A stretch of 64,000 nt of DNA. Origin: Atrina japonica. Taxonomy: Eukaryota; Mollusca; Bivalvia; Pterioida; Pinnidae. The stretch is taken from assembly GCA_030159075.1 (NCBI GenBank), contig BROG01000396.1:276501-340500 (forward strand). The letters are read 5' to 3'. The position numbers and the translations under genes were made by a program. This document shows, piece by piece, positions 1 to 11,149 of the stretch (positions within the stretch are counted from its first letter, which is position 1; each line of letters opens with the position of its first letter). Below the pieces are notes generated by a model. That model did not search any database. It saw only the letters and a list, made by a program, of their open reading frames with translations, and was not told the origin of the DNA.

Positions 1-52
1 GTTTGCGTGAGAGTATGTAAGTGTACGTTTTTTCATGTTATATTAATCGTTT

Positions 53-94
53 TGTCCTGATGAAGGGACAGGTCGTCCCGAAAATTTGACATTC
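53..94 (+). ncRNA. hammerhead-ribozyme-like motif at a Penelope-like element 3' end
   Basis: The core box CTGATGA (57-63) is followed by a 5-bp stem (GGGAC/GTCCC with loop AGGT) and then GAAA. Four bases before the core box (TGTC) can pair with GACA after the putative cleavage dinucleotide, forming helix I. Helix III is reduced to an AT pair of bases, the minimal form reported for Penelope-like elements, where two molecules are thought to pair. A long (TA)n tract follows at once, and a fragment of retroelement reverse transcriptase lies 150 bp downstream on the other strand. The motif is seen directly; ribozyme activity is inference. A structure-aware covariance search would settle it. Confidence 0.45.
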
Positions 95-125
95 ATTTTG
101 GCCGTGTCGTTAAGTCATTTTAGTG

Positions 126-190
126 CATTATATATATATATATATATATCATATATATTATATATATATATATATATATATTGAGATATA

Positions 191-229
<39 letters not shown>
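126..229. repeat. (TA)n microsatellite, interrupted
   Basis: Nearly pure TA dinucleotides with a short interruption near 178-193. It abuts the Penelope-like 3' end, as such elements often do. Confidence 0.9.
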
Positions 230-231
<2 letters not shown>

Positions 232-244
232 ACTTTTAAGTAAT

Positions 245-380
245 GTTCAATTTTCATGATGCCAGGCCCTGGTCTCCAAAACATTACAAATATATTGTCT
301 ATCAGAAAATTTCTGTGTAGAATCAGAGTGGTGTTGAACGAAATACATTTTTATATTGTAAAAATGATATCTTGTACAGA
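245..380 (-). pseudogene. retroelement reverse-transcriptase fragment (type 1)
   Basis: On the minus strand the frame reads YFVQHHSDSTQKFSD, matching the stretch YFVQ(H/Q)HSDSTHKYTE of the type 1 reverse-transcriptase copies at 27.4 kb and 54.7 kb. Only about 40 codons remain, with no catalytic motif. It is a decayed fragment. Confidence 0.6.
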
Positions 381-1221
381 GCATATATACATGTACAAAA
401 ATGTAAATATGATTACTGAACTTATAACTCACTAACTAATTAATCTCAAACAGTATATTTCACCCAATAATTACACATTTCATGTAGCCTTTTCACCATT
501 AACACTAAATGATTGCGACCAAATACGAAATAATTGTAATACAAGTACTAGGATATAATCTACATAAACCAGCTTTCCACTGAACACCACTTTACTTCAG
601 TTGTATTGGTGATATTAATATCTATTATTCGCTAAAACGTGACGTCATTATTCATAACTTCATTGTCTACAATTTGTTTTAGCAGTTTATGAACAATGTT
701 TTAGTTGCATTGATGGTAGCCATATCTCTCTTTTGTGAAACATCCAATGTTCAACAATGTTACTGCATAAAATATTCATAAAATGTATCGACTGACAAGT
801 TCAGAATGATAACCATAAATTTCCACAGAGGTTGTCTGCAATATGTTACTATGACGAACCGGAGTCAACAAAATCGTGCCTGACCTTCCATAACTGAACT
901 AAATTTGTAGAGATTGACGTCATCGTAAAGACGAATTAAACTTGATATTATTTTTGTTATTTTATAAAATTTAAACACTCCATTGCATTAGATGTTATAT
1001 ATTTCAGATGTTAAGTGGCGTTGAAAAAAAAAAAAAACAAGCTCGTCATTTGAAACTGAAAGGCACAGAGGTATTGGAAAATTGAATGCAAGCACATGTC
1101 GAATCCATGCAATCTTATTGGCTATGCATGACCAAAATGTACATAAGATTATATAAAATGATTATATCAACAATTTAACGAAATTTTGCACTTTCCCCCA
1201 TCTTTTATGATATAAAAATTT
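381..1221. other. intergenic, nothing recognised
   Basis: AT-rich sequence with no exon-like open frame, no strong inverted repeat and only a short A-run near 1025-1036. Confidence 0.5.
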
Positions 1222-1376
1222 CAGATACCAAAGTATAAATCAATAGAATGTCCAGGACATAGATACAAATCCGGTAAAAATGTACAAACACGGACCTCTG
1301 GAAACCAAGAGGTAAGATCTGGTGCCATGGAGGAGTAAGCATCCCCCTGTCGACCGGTCACACCCGGAAAATAGGG
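1222..1376 (-). mobile_element. type 1 retroelement 3' tail (orphan copy)
   Basis: Read on the minus strand, the segment has the landmarks of the type 1 tail in order: GACCGGTCGACAGGGGGATG, TTACTCCTCCATGGCACC, CAGAGGTCCGTGTTTGTAC, a pyrimidine stretch, and TACTTTGGTATCTGA at the 3' end. No reverse transcriptase precedes it, so it is a 5'-truncated insertion or a non-autonomous copy. Confidence 0.75.
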
Positions 1377-2044
1377 AATGTATCGAATTTCCTGATCGAA
1401 ATTTCCTTGCAAAACACTTTCAACTTTATACAGACGCTAACAGAATGTTATTTTAAATACATTTCCCGTTCCTATAGAATTTGTCATGTATTGTGTTTTG
1501 ACTCAAAATTGGAATGTAAACAATGTGTTTTAATCATTTTTTGATATTACGAGCCTTATATTATAAAGCTTTGCATAAATATTATAAACATAATACCAAA
1601 GTTATAATATTTCATGCTACAAAAATAGAAACAAATTGTTGAGAAAAGGCCTTGAAAAAAATTGCTAACAGTATATGGGTGATGATATTTCACGAGATGT
1701 CAAATAATTACTTTTAATACAAAGTGATATGAGGGTGCTTAATTATCCACTTTTTAATACATTTTGGATTATTCTTTGTCTAAAGTCGATTTAAAAGAAA
1801 CGATGTCATTTTGTTTTATTTCTTGGTTTTATCTAAGGAAATGTTCTTGACGTTTTCCACCAGCTATCAGCGATTCATGATAAATTATGCCTAATGAATG
1901 TTGAAAGAATAAATAAAAATAATAAAACATTTTAGTTAATATCTACGATTCCCTTTTCTTTTACATTGATGGATTAATGTACGGTATGAAATGTTATACA
2001 CATTTTCCGGTTTTCTTTTTACGGGGAGAGGCAGTAAAAGAACC

Positions 2045-2205
2045 AAAACAAGATATCCAGAACACAAAATACAAATCTGGTGAATATTGTACAAACACGG
2101 AATTCCAGAAATCCAGAGGTGGGATCAGGTGCCATGGAGGAGTAAGCATCCCCCTGTTGACCGGTCACACCCACCGTGAGTCTACAGTCCAATTCAAATG
2201 AAATA
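2045..2205 (-). mobile_element. type 1 retroelement 3' tail (orphan copy)
   Basis: A minus-strand copy carrying the same landmarks (GGTGTGACCGGTCAACAGGG, ACTCCTCCATGGCACCTGAT) and, upstream, GACTGTAGACTCACGGTGGG. The final TTTGGTATCTGAGA end is eroded. Confidence 0.75.
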
Positions 2206-2754
2206 ACTGAATATTATTATCCTCAATGTTTTATTAAAAAGTATGTATAAAATGTTGATATGTGTGTTGAACACGTTATACGTTGGCCACAGGATGTTAA
2301 TGACAGAAAACCATGGAACAATGTACCCAAGAAAAAAGCTATGTTGGCGATCACCCACAAGGTGTCTAATTTACTCTCCTTTCATAACCACTTTATGATC
2401 CAGCGATTCTGCGAGCACGTGCAGACTATTGGTGAGAAGCAATGCTTCAATCCAAATTTGGTAAAAATTTGAGGTAACAACTTGCGTTATTTGATGGATA
2501 CTAATATGTTATAAACAGACGGACCAAAATCAAAGCAAAGTTTGGATAAAATTGGCCCATTAGAAGAAAATAAAAATGGCCGAAACTTAACAAGGACGGT
2601 GCACGGCGTCATACACAATTTTATAGATAATTGTCTTTGGCTGATGTGACCTAAAATGTCAAAATAATTGAGAATGATTATGGATACAATTACAATGTAC
2701 AATGTATTTGCATTTTTTCGTAGACAGATAAAAACTTGATAAGAAGATGCCGGG

Positions 2755-2903
2755 TAGGTTGTCGGGTGTAATAGTCTTTTGTTTTGCTATTTACGTGGGA
2801 TACCGGGGTGTAAAAATCTTTAATTTGGTTAATTACGTAGGTTCTCGGGGTGTAACAGTCTTTTATTTTGTAAACTACGTAGGCTCCCGGGGGTGTAACG
2901 TGT
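2755..2903. repeat. short tandem repeat, ~57-bp unit, about 2.5 copies
   Basis: The phrase TACGTAGG(T/C)TC(T/C)CGGGGTGTAA recurs at about 57-bp spacing, joined by AGTCTTTTATTTTG. The first unit begins TCGGGTGTAATAGTC. Divergence between units is about 15-20%. Confidence 0.65.
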
Positions 2904-3014
2904 CTTATATATTGTTATTGACACTTGATCTATTTCAGTATTATTTAATTATCTAACTGATAAATAGAATACACCCCTATAAAATCAGATAACCTTTGAT
3001 TTATGGTTTGTTGT

Positions 3015-3291
3015 GAGTCAGCTTGGCTCAGTCGGTAGCGCGCTCCACTCTCGATCGTGATTTCGAGTCCATCCGGCGGCAGGTTCGTTTCTTGTCTTTC
3101 GGATGAGACAGTAAAAACCGAGGTCCCGTGTCACAGTAGGCGTCGACACGTTAAAGAACCCTCACAGCTCAATAGCCGTAAGTACAGAGCATAAGACAAA
3201 ACACTGAAGCCCTCCATGGGCATTTGGTAATGTCTCCATATGATTGAAAGATTCTTGAATGGGACGTTAAACAACAATAAACAGACAAACA
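3015..3291 (+). mobile_element. tRNA-derived SINE, copy 1
   Basis: The head resembles a tRNA with an A box (TTGGCTCAGTCGGTAGCG) and a weak B box (TTTCGAGTCCA). The body contains TTTCGGATGAGACAGTAAAA, GAGGTCCCGTGTCACAGTAG, a region around TTAAAGAACCCTCACAG, and ends TGGGACGTTAAACAACAATA with a short A-rich tail. Four more copies lie in this window, which fixes the ends. I do not assign a named family. Confidence 0.8.
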
Positions 3292-3854
3292 AATCATGGT
3301 TTGTTGTTTAGGTGTAAGCATGTAAGGGATGATTTCTTCCAACTTATTTGCCTCTAGATCTTATTACTAGTATATAAAACTGAAATTCATCCAGGTCAAG
3401 AAAGGGTTCACGAGACTCTAACCACCAGATTATATGGATTTTACTAAACCGGTTTTTACACCAAACATTTCTTTTTTCATTTATACAACCGTTGTACACC
3501 GTTGATCAATTTTCAGTTGTGGTGGGAATTCTACACTTCTACTTAAAAAATGACCTTCTGTAAGTGAATTGACAAACGTCGAGAATTACATTGTTTTAGA
3601 CATCTTACTCGTCGAGTTAAACTGTGTAAGTTCGCATATTTGTCCTATACACGTAACTTGACAGGGCGGAGTTACTTCAAGTACAGTGGTATAACACTTG
3701 AGAAGCACTCGTCAATGATATAAAACGTAAACGGTCACGGACACCCATTAATGGGTTGGACGATTTACCGAAACACACACTGTAATTACCGAAATACACC
3801 ACAATATATTGATAACAAATTCCACTTTGTTTTTAGGGAATATTTATATCAAAT

Positions 3855-3962
3855 TCGAGCTCAGATGATGAAGTCTTATTGGCAGAAACGATCATCTTGA
3901 TCATTTGTCTTTGGACTCCTTTGTAAAACTATAACTGGTATTGTTAATAATATTTACCTAAA
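3855..3962 (+). repeat. dispersed repeat R1
   Basis: Contains GATGAAGTCTTATTGGCAGA, AACGATCATCTTGA and AAAACTATAACTGGTATTGT. Similar copies lie at about 9355-9475, 12705-12825 and 30540-30655 on the plus strand, and 35985-36080, 43990-44060 and 58600-58660 on the minus strand. Ends are not clearly defined and no coding capacity is visible. Confidence 0.6.
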
Positions 3963-4744
3963 TAAATGTTGTAGTTGGTATCTAGAATTTATTTTCTTAA
4001 TAATACAAATAATCCCAGTTAGTACAAGGGTAAGCAGTATAAGTGATTCAGAGCTATTATGCAATCCCGATGGTGCAGGGGTAATTCAAATCCTATTTTG
4101 TATTTGATAATAAATAAAGTAACTTCTATTATTATTTACTTTTATGTTAGAAATGACAGGAACATGCATACTACCATTGATTCATTCCTCGTCGTAGGAA
4201 ATGGTTATCTTTTTAAATCATAAAATCACTAAAATTACCTCTCGCTAAAATTATATACCAAAATTTTAGGACAAAACGCTAAATTTGCGTCTCGCTAAAA
4301 CTTCCACTTTTACGGTATATTTTGGTAAATCGTACAGCTGCACTTTAGTTCCTTTCAAAACCAACGAAGTTTCAAATAAGTGGTAATGTATTTTACTTGT
4401 ATAGAATGCATACTCTACGTTGTTGTCATTGTTAATTTTGATAATAGTGTGAATGATGATGTTGTCGTATAAATGTACTAAACGTCTATTTTGCAAAACG
4501 GTTAGGTGGATTCAGGACTTTCCTAAACCATAACCATATGTTCTGTGTACAATATAAAAACCGAACTGACTTAAATGTGAAAATGTACAAAATATATAGC
4601 ACTGTTATAATATGTTACAAGTAATATATATAGTGAGTAATTGATATTTAATCCTTTAATACTATAAACAATTAACTAACTGAGATGTCTCACCTGTCTA
4701 TATTATATAAGGATTAGTCTGTGACAAATGCCACTTAACGCTAC

Positions 4745-4935
4745 CATACTATTTATATATGCACGCCACACTGGCCTTTACCTTATTTTCACAAGATATA
4801 TAGGTGTATAAGATTTATTATGCCTGTATATAGCTCTTATTTCTTATTGTACATTAAGTACAAGTGGTAAAAGTACATGTTGTATATGTATCAAAAATGG
4901 AAATTTTATTCTGGTAAACACAGCTAATACCCATC
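4745..4935 (+). mobile_element. MITE family A, 3' half
   Basis: Matches the right half of the 370-bp element at 16740-17109 (CTGGCCTTTACCTTATTTTC, TGTATATAGCTCTTATTTC) and ends in AAACACAGCTAATACCC, the right terminal inverted repeat. The left half is eroded. Confidence 0.65.
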
Positions 4936-5689
4936 TAATATTGTTCCTAAACTAAATTAAATGTGTTGGTCTGTATTATTATGGATCATTGATATATTTG
5001 GCTTGGTAAACTCTTAATCGTTATAACCGTGTTTTTGTACAGTGGTCAGAGACAGTGCACAATTGATGCCCATCAGATTGCCCATAGTTTTAATAAATGA
5101 AATATACAACAAATTAAACAAATTATTCGGTCAACCAATGTACTCACATCTTTGTCCTCAATAAACACGTGTTTCGAAACTTTATGAAAGCCCGAGGGCT
5201 AAATCGTTTGTTTTGCAATAAACAAGCTTTCATACCTAACTTGTCTAAGATATATGGATAGTCAAGTACATTAAACCTCAGTTAAGTAGTACGAGTATGT
5301 ATGTATGTACAGAAAGATTTTCTCAAACAATTGGTAATTCTGAACTCCTAGACAGCTCAGAAAATAATTTCTACAGTGGTTACTCTTAAACGGATGTGGT
5401 TTTTTTTGCCTTGCATGATAGATCTACCACTTCTTTGTTTCGAACTCTACATCTGTTTTAAATTTTGACTGCAGTCTTACTGGCAGAAGCGAGCATTTGT
5501 TTTGAGCTAAGTCTGTATAAGGAATATCTGGAATAATTCAGTTTTTAAATTGTACAGGGGAAATAACTCGCGGTTTTGACATTTACTATATTTATGGTGT
5601 TGATAGATCCGTGAATTTAAGAAACAGTGAATAAGTTTTGATAAAGTTATATACTTATATATATATGATAAGACAAGAAACCGCTAAAG

Positions 5690-6480
5690 ACGGCCGGTAT
5701 GGCCGGACTGCGGTGCCTTGACAGAAATTGAAAAGAAGTATGTAGTCTCTACCTCCTTCCATTGCCAAGGATTTACTTCAACCTGAAACTATAACCAAAA
5801 TGTTGATCCCCCACCCCAATTACTACTTCGATCCACCCTCCGAAATTTAAACTCACATAATTCAATTGCACTTAACAAAGGTAACCTGTACACCAAGTTT
5901 GAGGTCTTTACCTCTATCAATTGACATATTAAGTTTTATAGACGCTGACAGTCAATCCCATATTATTACTTTGACCCCCTTTAAAAATGCAATAAGTAAA
6001 TATGTTGTTAAATGGTTTTTAACTGTACTATTTTCAAGTTTAAATGAAATATTAAAAATTTCCCATAGGCTCCTATAGAACAAATGCAAACCCAATCTCC
6101 ATCCCAAATTACATCTTTGATCCACCTTCAGAATTCAAAACAAAAGGTTTGATGGATAGCTTTCATCAAGGTCTATCTACATGACACATCATCTATGGTC
6201 TTCCTACAATGTACTTAAAGGCAAGACCTTAACCAAATTGTTGACAAAGTACACCTCCATTATTACTTTGATCCCCTCCTAAATTCAAAAACAAAGTTTG
6301 TGATGGATAATTCTCATCAAGGTCGATCTACATACGAGGTTTCAAAGAGATATCATCAATGGTCTTCCCACAATGGACCGAAACGCAATTTGTTGGCGCA
6401 GACGGACAGGCAGACAGACGGACAGGCAGACAGACGGACAGTCGGACTTCGCCATTTCACAAGCCAGATTTCTTTCACGA
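5690..6480. repeat. old dispersed repeat with internal duplication
   Basis: Two related halves share phrases such as GATGGATA(G/A)(C/T)T(T/C)TCATCAAGG and ATCTACAT. The segment ends in a GACGGACAGGCAGACA-type microsatellite (6398-6445). No coding frame is credible. Family unknown. Confidence 0.45.
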
Positions 6481-6512
6481 TCCTGTCAAAAAGTATAGAG
6501 CATCATATTTTT

Positions 6513-6605
6513 ATTAAGATTTGCTTTATTCCGTTAGCGCTTTCACCATCGTGAGTCTGAGGACCAACGATGGTAAAAGCGCTAACGGAATAAAGTAAAT
6601 CTTAA
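6513..6605. repeat. 39-bp inverted repeat at the left edge of the 80-bp array
   Basis: The left arm (6513-6551) is the reverse complement, with few mismatches, of 6567-6605 (CGATGGTAAAAGCGCTAACG and on). The loop is about 15 bp. In the left arm, read on the minus strand, the core reads GGTGAAAGCGCTAACGG, keeping the GAAA box that the array units have as AAAA. Confidence 0.8.
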
Positions 6606-7272
6606 TATACCAAGAAACCCAACACCAAATGTGAGTATGATGACTAACGATGGTAAAAGCGCTAACGGAATAAAGTAAATCTTAATATACCAAGAAAACC
6701 AACACCAAATGTGAGTCTGATGACCAACGATGGTAAAAGCGCTAACGGAATAAAGTAAATCTTAATATACCAAGAAACCCAACACCAAATGTGAGTATGA
6801 TGACTAACGATGGTAAAAGCGCTAACGGAATAAAGTAAATCTTAATATACCAAGAAAACCAACACCAAATGTGAGTCTGATGACCAACGATGGTAAAAGC
6901 GCTAACGGAATAAAAGTAAATCTTAATATACCAAGAAACCCAACACCAAATGTGAGTATGATGACCAACGATGGTAAAAGCGCTAACGGAATAAAGTAAA
7001 TCTTAATATGCCAAGAAAACCAACACCAAATGTGAGTCTGATGACCAACGATGGTAAAAGCGCTAACGGAATAAAGTAAATCTTAATATACCAAGAAAAC
7101 CAACACCAAATGTGAGTCTGATGACTAACGATGGTAAAAGCGCTAACAGAATAAAGTAAATCTTAATATACCAAGAAAACCAACACCAAATGTGAGTCTG
7201 ATGACCAACGATGGTAAAAGCGCTAACGGAATAAAAGTAAATCTTAATATACCAAGAAAACCAACACCAAAT
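6551..7272 (+). repeat. 80-bp tandem array with a hammerhead-like core, nine units
   Basis: Units begin near 6551, 6629, 6711, 6791, 6871, 6952, 7032, 7112 and 7192, with a period of about 80 bp. Each carries GTGAGTCTGATGACCAACGA (some have GTATGATGA), then TGGTAAAAGCGCTAACGG, AATAAAGTAAATCTTAATAT and CCAAGAAAACCAACACCAAA. CTGATGA plus a CCA/TGG stem plus AAA(A) plus GCGCTAA resembles a hammerhead ribozyme, and matches the motif at the end of the GIY-YIG element near 39.95 kb. In the units the key G of GAAA is replaced, so most are probably inactive. A (TA)n tract follows. Confidence 0.85.
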
Positions 7273-7274
7273 AC

Positions 7275-7378
<104 letters not shown>

Positions 7379-7547
7379 GATAAAACCATGAAAAAATGTT
7401 TTACACTAGCGTTTACCATACGGAACATTGACAATAATATTTATAATGGACTGTATTTATAGGACCTGAGATTATTTTAATCTAGTTCCAAAAAACCATG
7501 ATCGTGTAATGCAAGAGAAAAGATATGGAAATTACAACCCATGTAAT

Positions 7548-7800
7548 TAAATGGACATTAGCTGTGTTTACCAAGCAAATTAAATAAATTAATAATTAAA
7601 TAAATAATACAAATACAAGTTAATACAAATAGTGAGGTTGAGTTAATCAACTGCAATTGAAAAAGTGCCAAACCTGGTATTAAAGCAATTTTCACCAAGT
7701 TTATAGAATGTAAAAAAAACTCCATACCTTTGTATATGTTTTTGTCGTAAGTAGTAAGATAAAAAAGAAATGAAAAAAAAAGTTGATGCCCGTTTAACCG
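7548..7800 (-). mobile_element. MITE family A, minus-strand copy
   Basis: The plus strand begins GGACATTAGCTGTGTTTACC, the terminal repeat of family A. It continues with CAAATAGTGAGGTTGAGTTA, GAAAAAGTGCCAAACCTGG, AAGTAGTAAGATAAAAAAG and ends near GATGCCCG. This is the reverse complement of the order in the 16740 copy. An internal part is missing, so it is shorter than 370 bp. Confidence 0.65.
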
Positions 7801-8065
7801 CCAGAAATGAAAAAGCAAACACATGTTGAAAACTACAATATTATTACTTTTTCTGTGATATGGTTCAAGTTGAATCTCCCCGAATAACTGTCTGAATACC
7901 CGAGGGTATATAGAAACCCAGTTCCTGGTATTTCGGTACTAGCCAATTATTTTATACTAAAGTAATATTTCACACAGATACTATCATTCAATTTTTTAAC
8001 TCCTCGAAAGCTAAGACATTCATTTTACGGCGCTCCTTTAGTGACATAGAATACAGCATATTTTT

Positions 8066-8252
8066 AATTATATTGTGCGCACGGTTTAGTTATTTTGTGC
8101 GCAGAGTTTAACAAATATTATATTGTGCGCACATTTTAACTATACTGTGCGCAGTTTAGTTATATTGTGCGCACAGTTTAGCTATATCGCACACACAGTT
8201 TAGCAATATAGTGCGCACAGTTTAGTTATATTGTGCGCACAGTTTAACCATA
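8066..8252. repeat. minisatellite of TTATATTGTGCGCACAGTTTAG units
   Basis: About eight units of 22-24 bp, each centred on the palindrome TGTGCGCACA. A partial unit recurs at 8548-8576, and a minus-orientation cluster lies at 12605-12683. Confidence 0.8.
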
Positions 8253-8548
8253 TCAGAATATTTAAGAAGAGGTCAAATGGGGCCTTAAGTCGCTCATCTT
8301 GCAAATTTGGTCAACATTGCATAACAAGTCAAAATGCATAAAATATTATATTTTCTGTTTAATTAGTTGACTTTCCAAAATGTTCCCAGTTGTGGCTCCT
8401 TTTGGAATCTCTATGTGTCTTAGCCACTTTTCCTTTGCAATCATTGTGCGGCTTAATATGGGGATAGTTTTTGCAAAATTTGTTTGTTTACTTACGTGCC
8501 TGTGACCTAAACCTTCGACCCCATGACCTTGACACTTTGTCAAACTGG
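8253..8548 (+). repeat. dispersed repeat R2, plus copy
   Basis: Bounded on both sides by TGTGCGCACA units. It contains TTCCCAGTTGTGGCTCCTTT and TGACCTTGACACTTTG. A reverse-complement copy lies at 12275-12600 next to the same minisatellite, and a related segment at about 11150-11440. Confidence 0.6.
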
Positions 8549-8589
8549 TTTAACTATATTGTGCGCACAGTTTAACTCTATCTGAATAT

Positions 8590-8815
8590 CATAGGCGTCG
8601 GAAGCAAATTGAAAGTGGGGGGCTAAATCAACTTAAAACACACACACGCCAGATCTGAAACAACTTAAAACACACACACGAGAAGTGGGGGGGCTAAACC
8701 AACTTAAAACACACACACGCCAGAAACGTCTTGGGGGCTAAGACCAATTTTCAACACATATGCCTATCTTTGCCAAAAAAAATAAGCCCCCCCCCCCCCG
8801 GCTCCGACGCCTATG
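8590..8815 (+). mobile_element. MITE family B, copy 1 (with target duplication)
   Basis: Ends are CATAGGCGTCGGAAGC and GCTCCGACGCCTATG, inverted repeats of about 15 bp. The element is flanked on both sides by AATAT (8585-8589 and 8816-8820), a 5-bp target-site duplication. The interior has two or three units of GGGGGCTAAACCAACTTAAA followed by ACACACACACGCCAG. No coding capacity. Confidence 0.85.
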
Positions 8816-9354
8816 AATATTAAAGACGAGGTCCAACAAACACCTTTATAATATATCTTTGGATACAAAATGTCTATAGTAAAATCCATATAACCTGGCG
8901 GGTGGAGTCTTGTGAAACCTCAATTTCATTTAAAGCAGCATTAGCTAAGTTAGGAATATTTTTTTCGGAAAGTGTGTAATAATCATGAAACGATTGTATA
9001 CCATCAAAAAATCACCTGACAATACGATTTACCGTCAAAATAGAGTGCAGATGCCAAAAACAGCATCAATATTTTTGTGTTTACACGGAAACTGAAACAA
9101 GACATGGCGTCTGATTACTTTCCGATCATCTTCGTAGATGTGCACGAGATACATATTAAAATGTCCTTGCATCATATTGAGTTATTTTATACTAAAGTAA
9201 TATTTCGCTGGTATTGTTCTATTTAATTCTAAATTTCTCAAAAGCTAAGGTTGTCATTTTTTAAAGAGTGGGTACTCTTAAAAATACATTTAGGTTTATT
9301 ATTTCGCCTTTAATGATACCACTATTTTCTTTCTGAAATATAAAGTTATCATTT

Positions 9355-9475
9355 TATTCGAGTTCATCTGTCGAATTGATGAAGTCTTATTGACATAAAC
9401 GGTCGTATTGAGCATGTGTGTACGTTGCCTTTTTAGTAAAACTATAACTTTGGTGCTACTAATAATACTTCAATT
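9355..9475 (+). repeat. dispersed repeat R1
   Basis: Contains TTGATGAAGTCTTATTGACA and AAAACTATAACTTTGGTG, matching the copies at 3.9, 12.7 and 30.6 kb. Confidence 0.6.
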
Positions 9476-9805
9476 CAATGATACTTAAATATTGTGAATG
9501 AATATGTTTATATATTATTACTACATCGGTAATTTTCATTTTATTTTCCAAGAGTACTTCCCGTGAACATTTGATAGGCCTGGGAATATTTGGACCGCTG
9601 ACTAATGACGTCATAGTAAGCACAGGACAAAACCCGGTCCGGCGGGAGACATTTTTAACATTGAAACACACATCTCCATGAAATTTGTATTATGTAGAGG
9701 TTATTCAACAACTCCTGTAAGGTATACGACTTTTATTCAGGTATTCCTATTTTCGAAGTGAGCTGCACGGACAGTAGTGACTTCAACACCTTAGTTGCTG
9801 TTATT

Positions 9806-10073
9806 GTGTTGTTTTTTAACGTCCCACTCGAGAATCTCACTCAGATGGAGACGTAACCAAATGCCGCTGAAGGGCTTCAAATTTTGGCCTATGCTCGGCA
9901 CTTACGGCCATTGAGAAGTGAGTGTTATTTAACGTGTCGATACCTACTGTGAAACGCGACTTCGGTTTTTAATGCCTAACCCAAATGATAGGAAAGCCGG
10001 TCGCCTCCGCCGAGATTCCAAACCCGTGACCCTCCGGTTACGAATCGAACACTCTACCGTGGAGCCACGACAG
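9806..10073 (-). mobile_element. tRNA-derived SINE, copy 2
   Basis: Reverse complement of copy 1: it starts TTGTTTTTTAACGTCCCACT and contains GGCCTATGCTCGGCACTTAC and GTGTCGATACCTACTGTG. The tRNA-like head at its right end is more diverged than in the other copies. Confidence 0.75.
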
Positions 10074-10079
10074 ATTTTT

Positions 10080-11145
10080 CGGCACCTCAGTGAGATTATA
10101 CATATTGACACCTAGTTACATCATCGGTACTATAAAACAGAATCCATAGGTCTATATTATAATGTTTTTATGGTGTTTTAGTATCAAGCAATTTCGGAAA
10201 GTGCAAGTGATTTCGGCAATTTTATTATCGACACTATGATAACATTTATATAAATTCTGCATTGTGTAGTACATGCATATGAATAATTTGAATTTAGATT
10301 TTAGTAGTCTACTAAAATGTGTGTGTGAATGAGGATGGGGCCTCACAAAACCACATTTTCGTCATTATCTCTTTAATTACAAAATCATTTTATTTAGATT
10401 CCTTTTAGTTCTTTTCATTACATCCGAACGACTGTTTGGCTAATATAATGTTTTAAAAACAATTAGCAATAAAAGCTTAAACTTAAAAAAATATATGGAA
10501 TGTAAGTTGATTCAATAATGCAACTTTTTTACTTTAATTTGCTCATAAAATTACTTTTTAGAACCCATTGAGATGAATCTTCATGTGTGACATTATGAAT
10601 ATTTTCAAGTTCCGAATTAATATCAACAAATGCGCAAACGATTATCCAAGTGCCGATTCAACCACACAAAATTCGATTTCCATATTTCCGAGCATCCGAA
10701 ATCACTCAGTGCCCATTTGACTTGGGTACGAGTTGACCAGCAATACTATAAATAGACCTCCAAGTAATCGGGCTATTTTAGCGTTTTATTTTGTGTTTTC
10801 TTCGAAGAGATTAAATAAAATTACTAAATTCGAGTAGACTGGGTTCACTTGAAATAAATTTTATCCCATTAGGATGAAAATAAACTACTACGCATGTCTA
10901 CGAACCTTGTGATGTGAGGTCGTTCTGAATATTGCCCACAATACCATTTGTTGTTTTGGTCCATGCTCACTAATATTATTTATTATTTTAACATTCGTTA
11001 TACTTTTAAACAAGCCAATATGTGCAAGTGCAATTGATGAGAACTCTGTATCTTTATAACGATATATTATCACTTAAAGAAAAAATCACGCCTTAGCCGC
11101 CGCTAATGCTGCTTTAAAATAGTATAGCTAGGGACTTGACAATGA
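10080..11145. other. intergenic, nothing recognised
   Basis: AT-rich sequence without exon-like frames, terminal inverted repeats or tandem structure that I can see. Confidence 0.5.
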
Positions 11146-11149
11146 TGTC

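Noticed and set aside
2260..2472. 70-codon open frame as a gene
   Set aside because: No recognisable domain, no splice context; likely chance or old repeat.
6551..7272. CRISPR array
   Set aside because: Units are contiguous tandem repeats without unique spacers, in eukaryotic DNA. The same applies to 38.1-38.4 and 51.9-53.5 kb.
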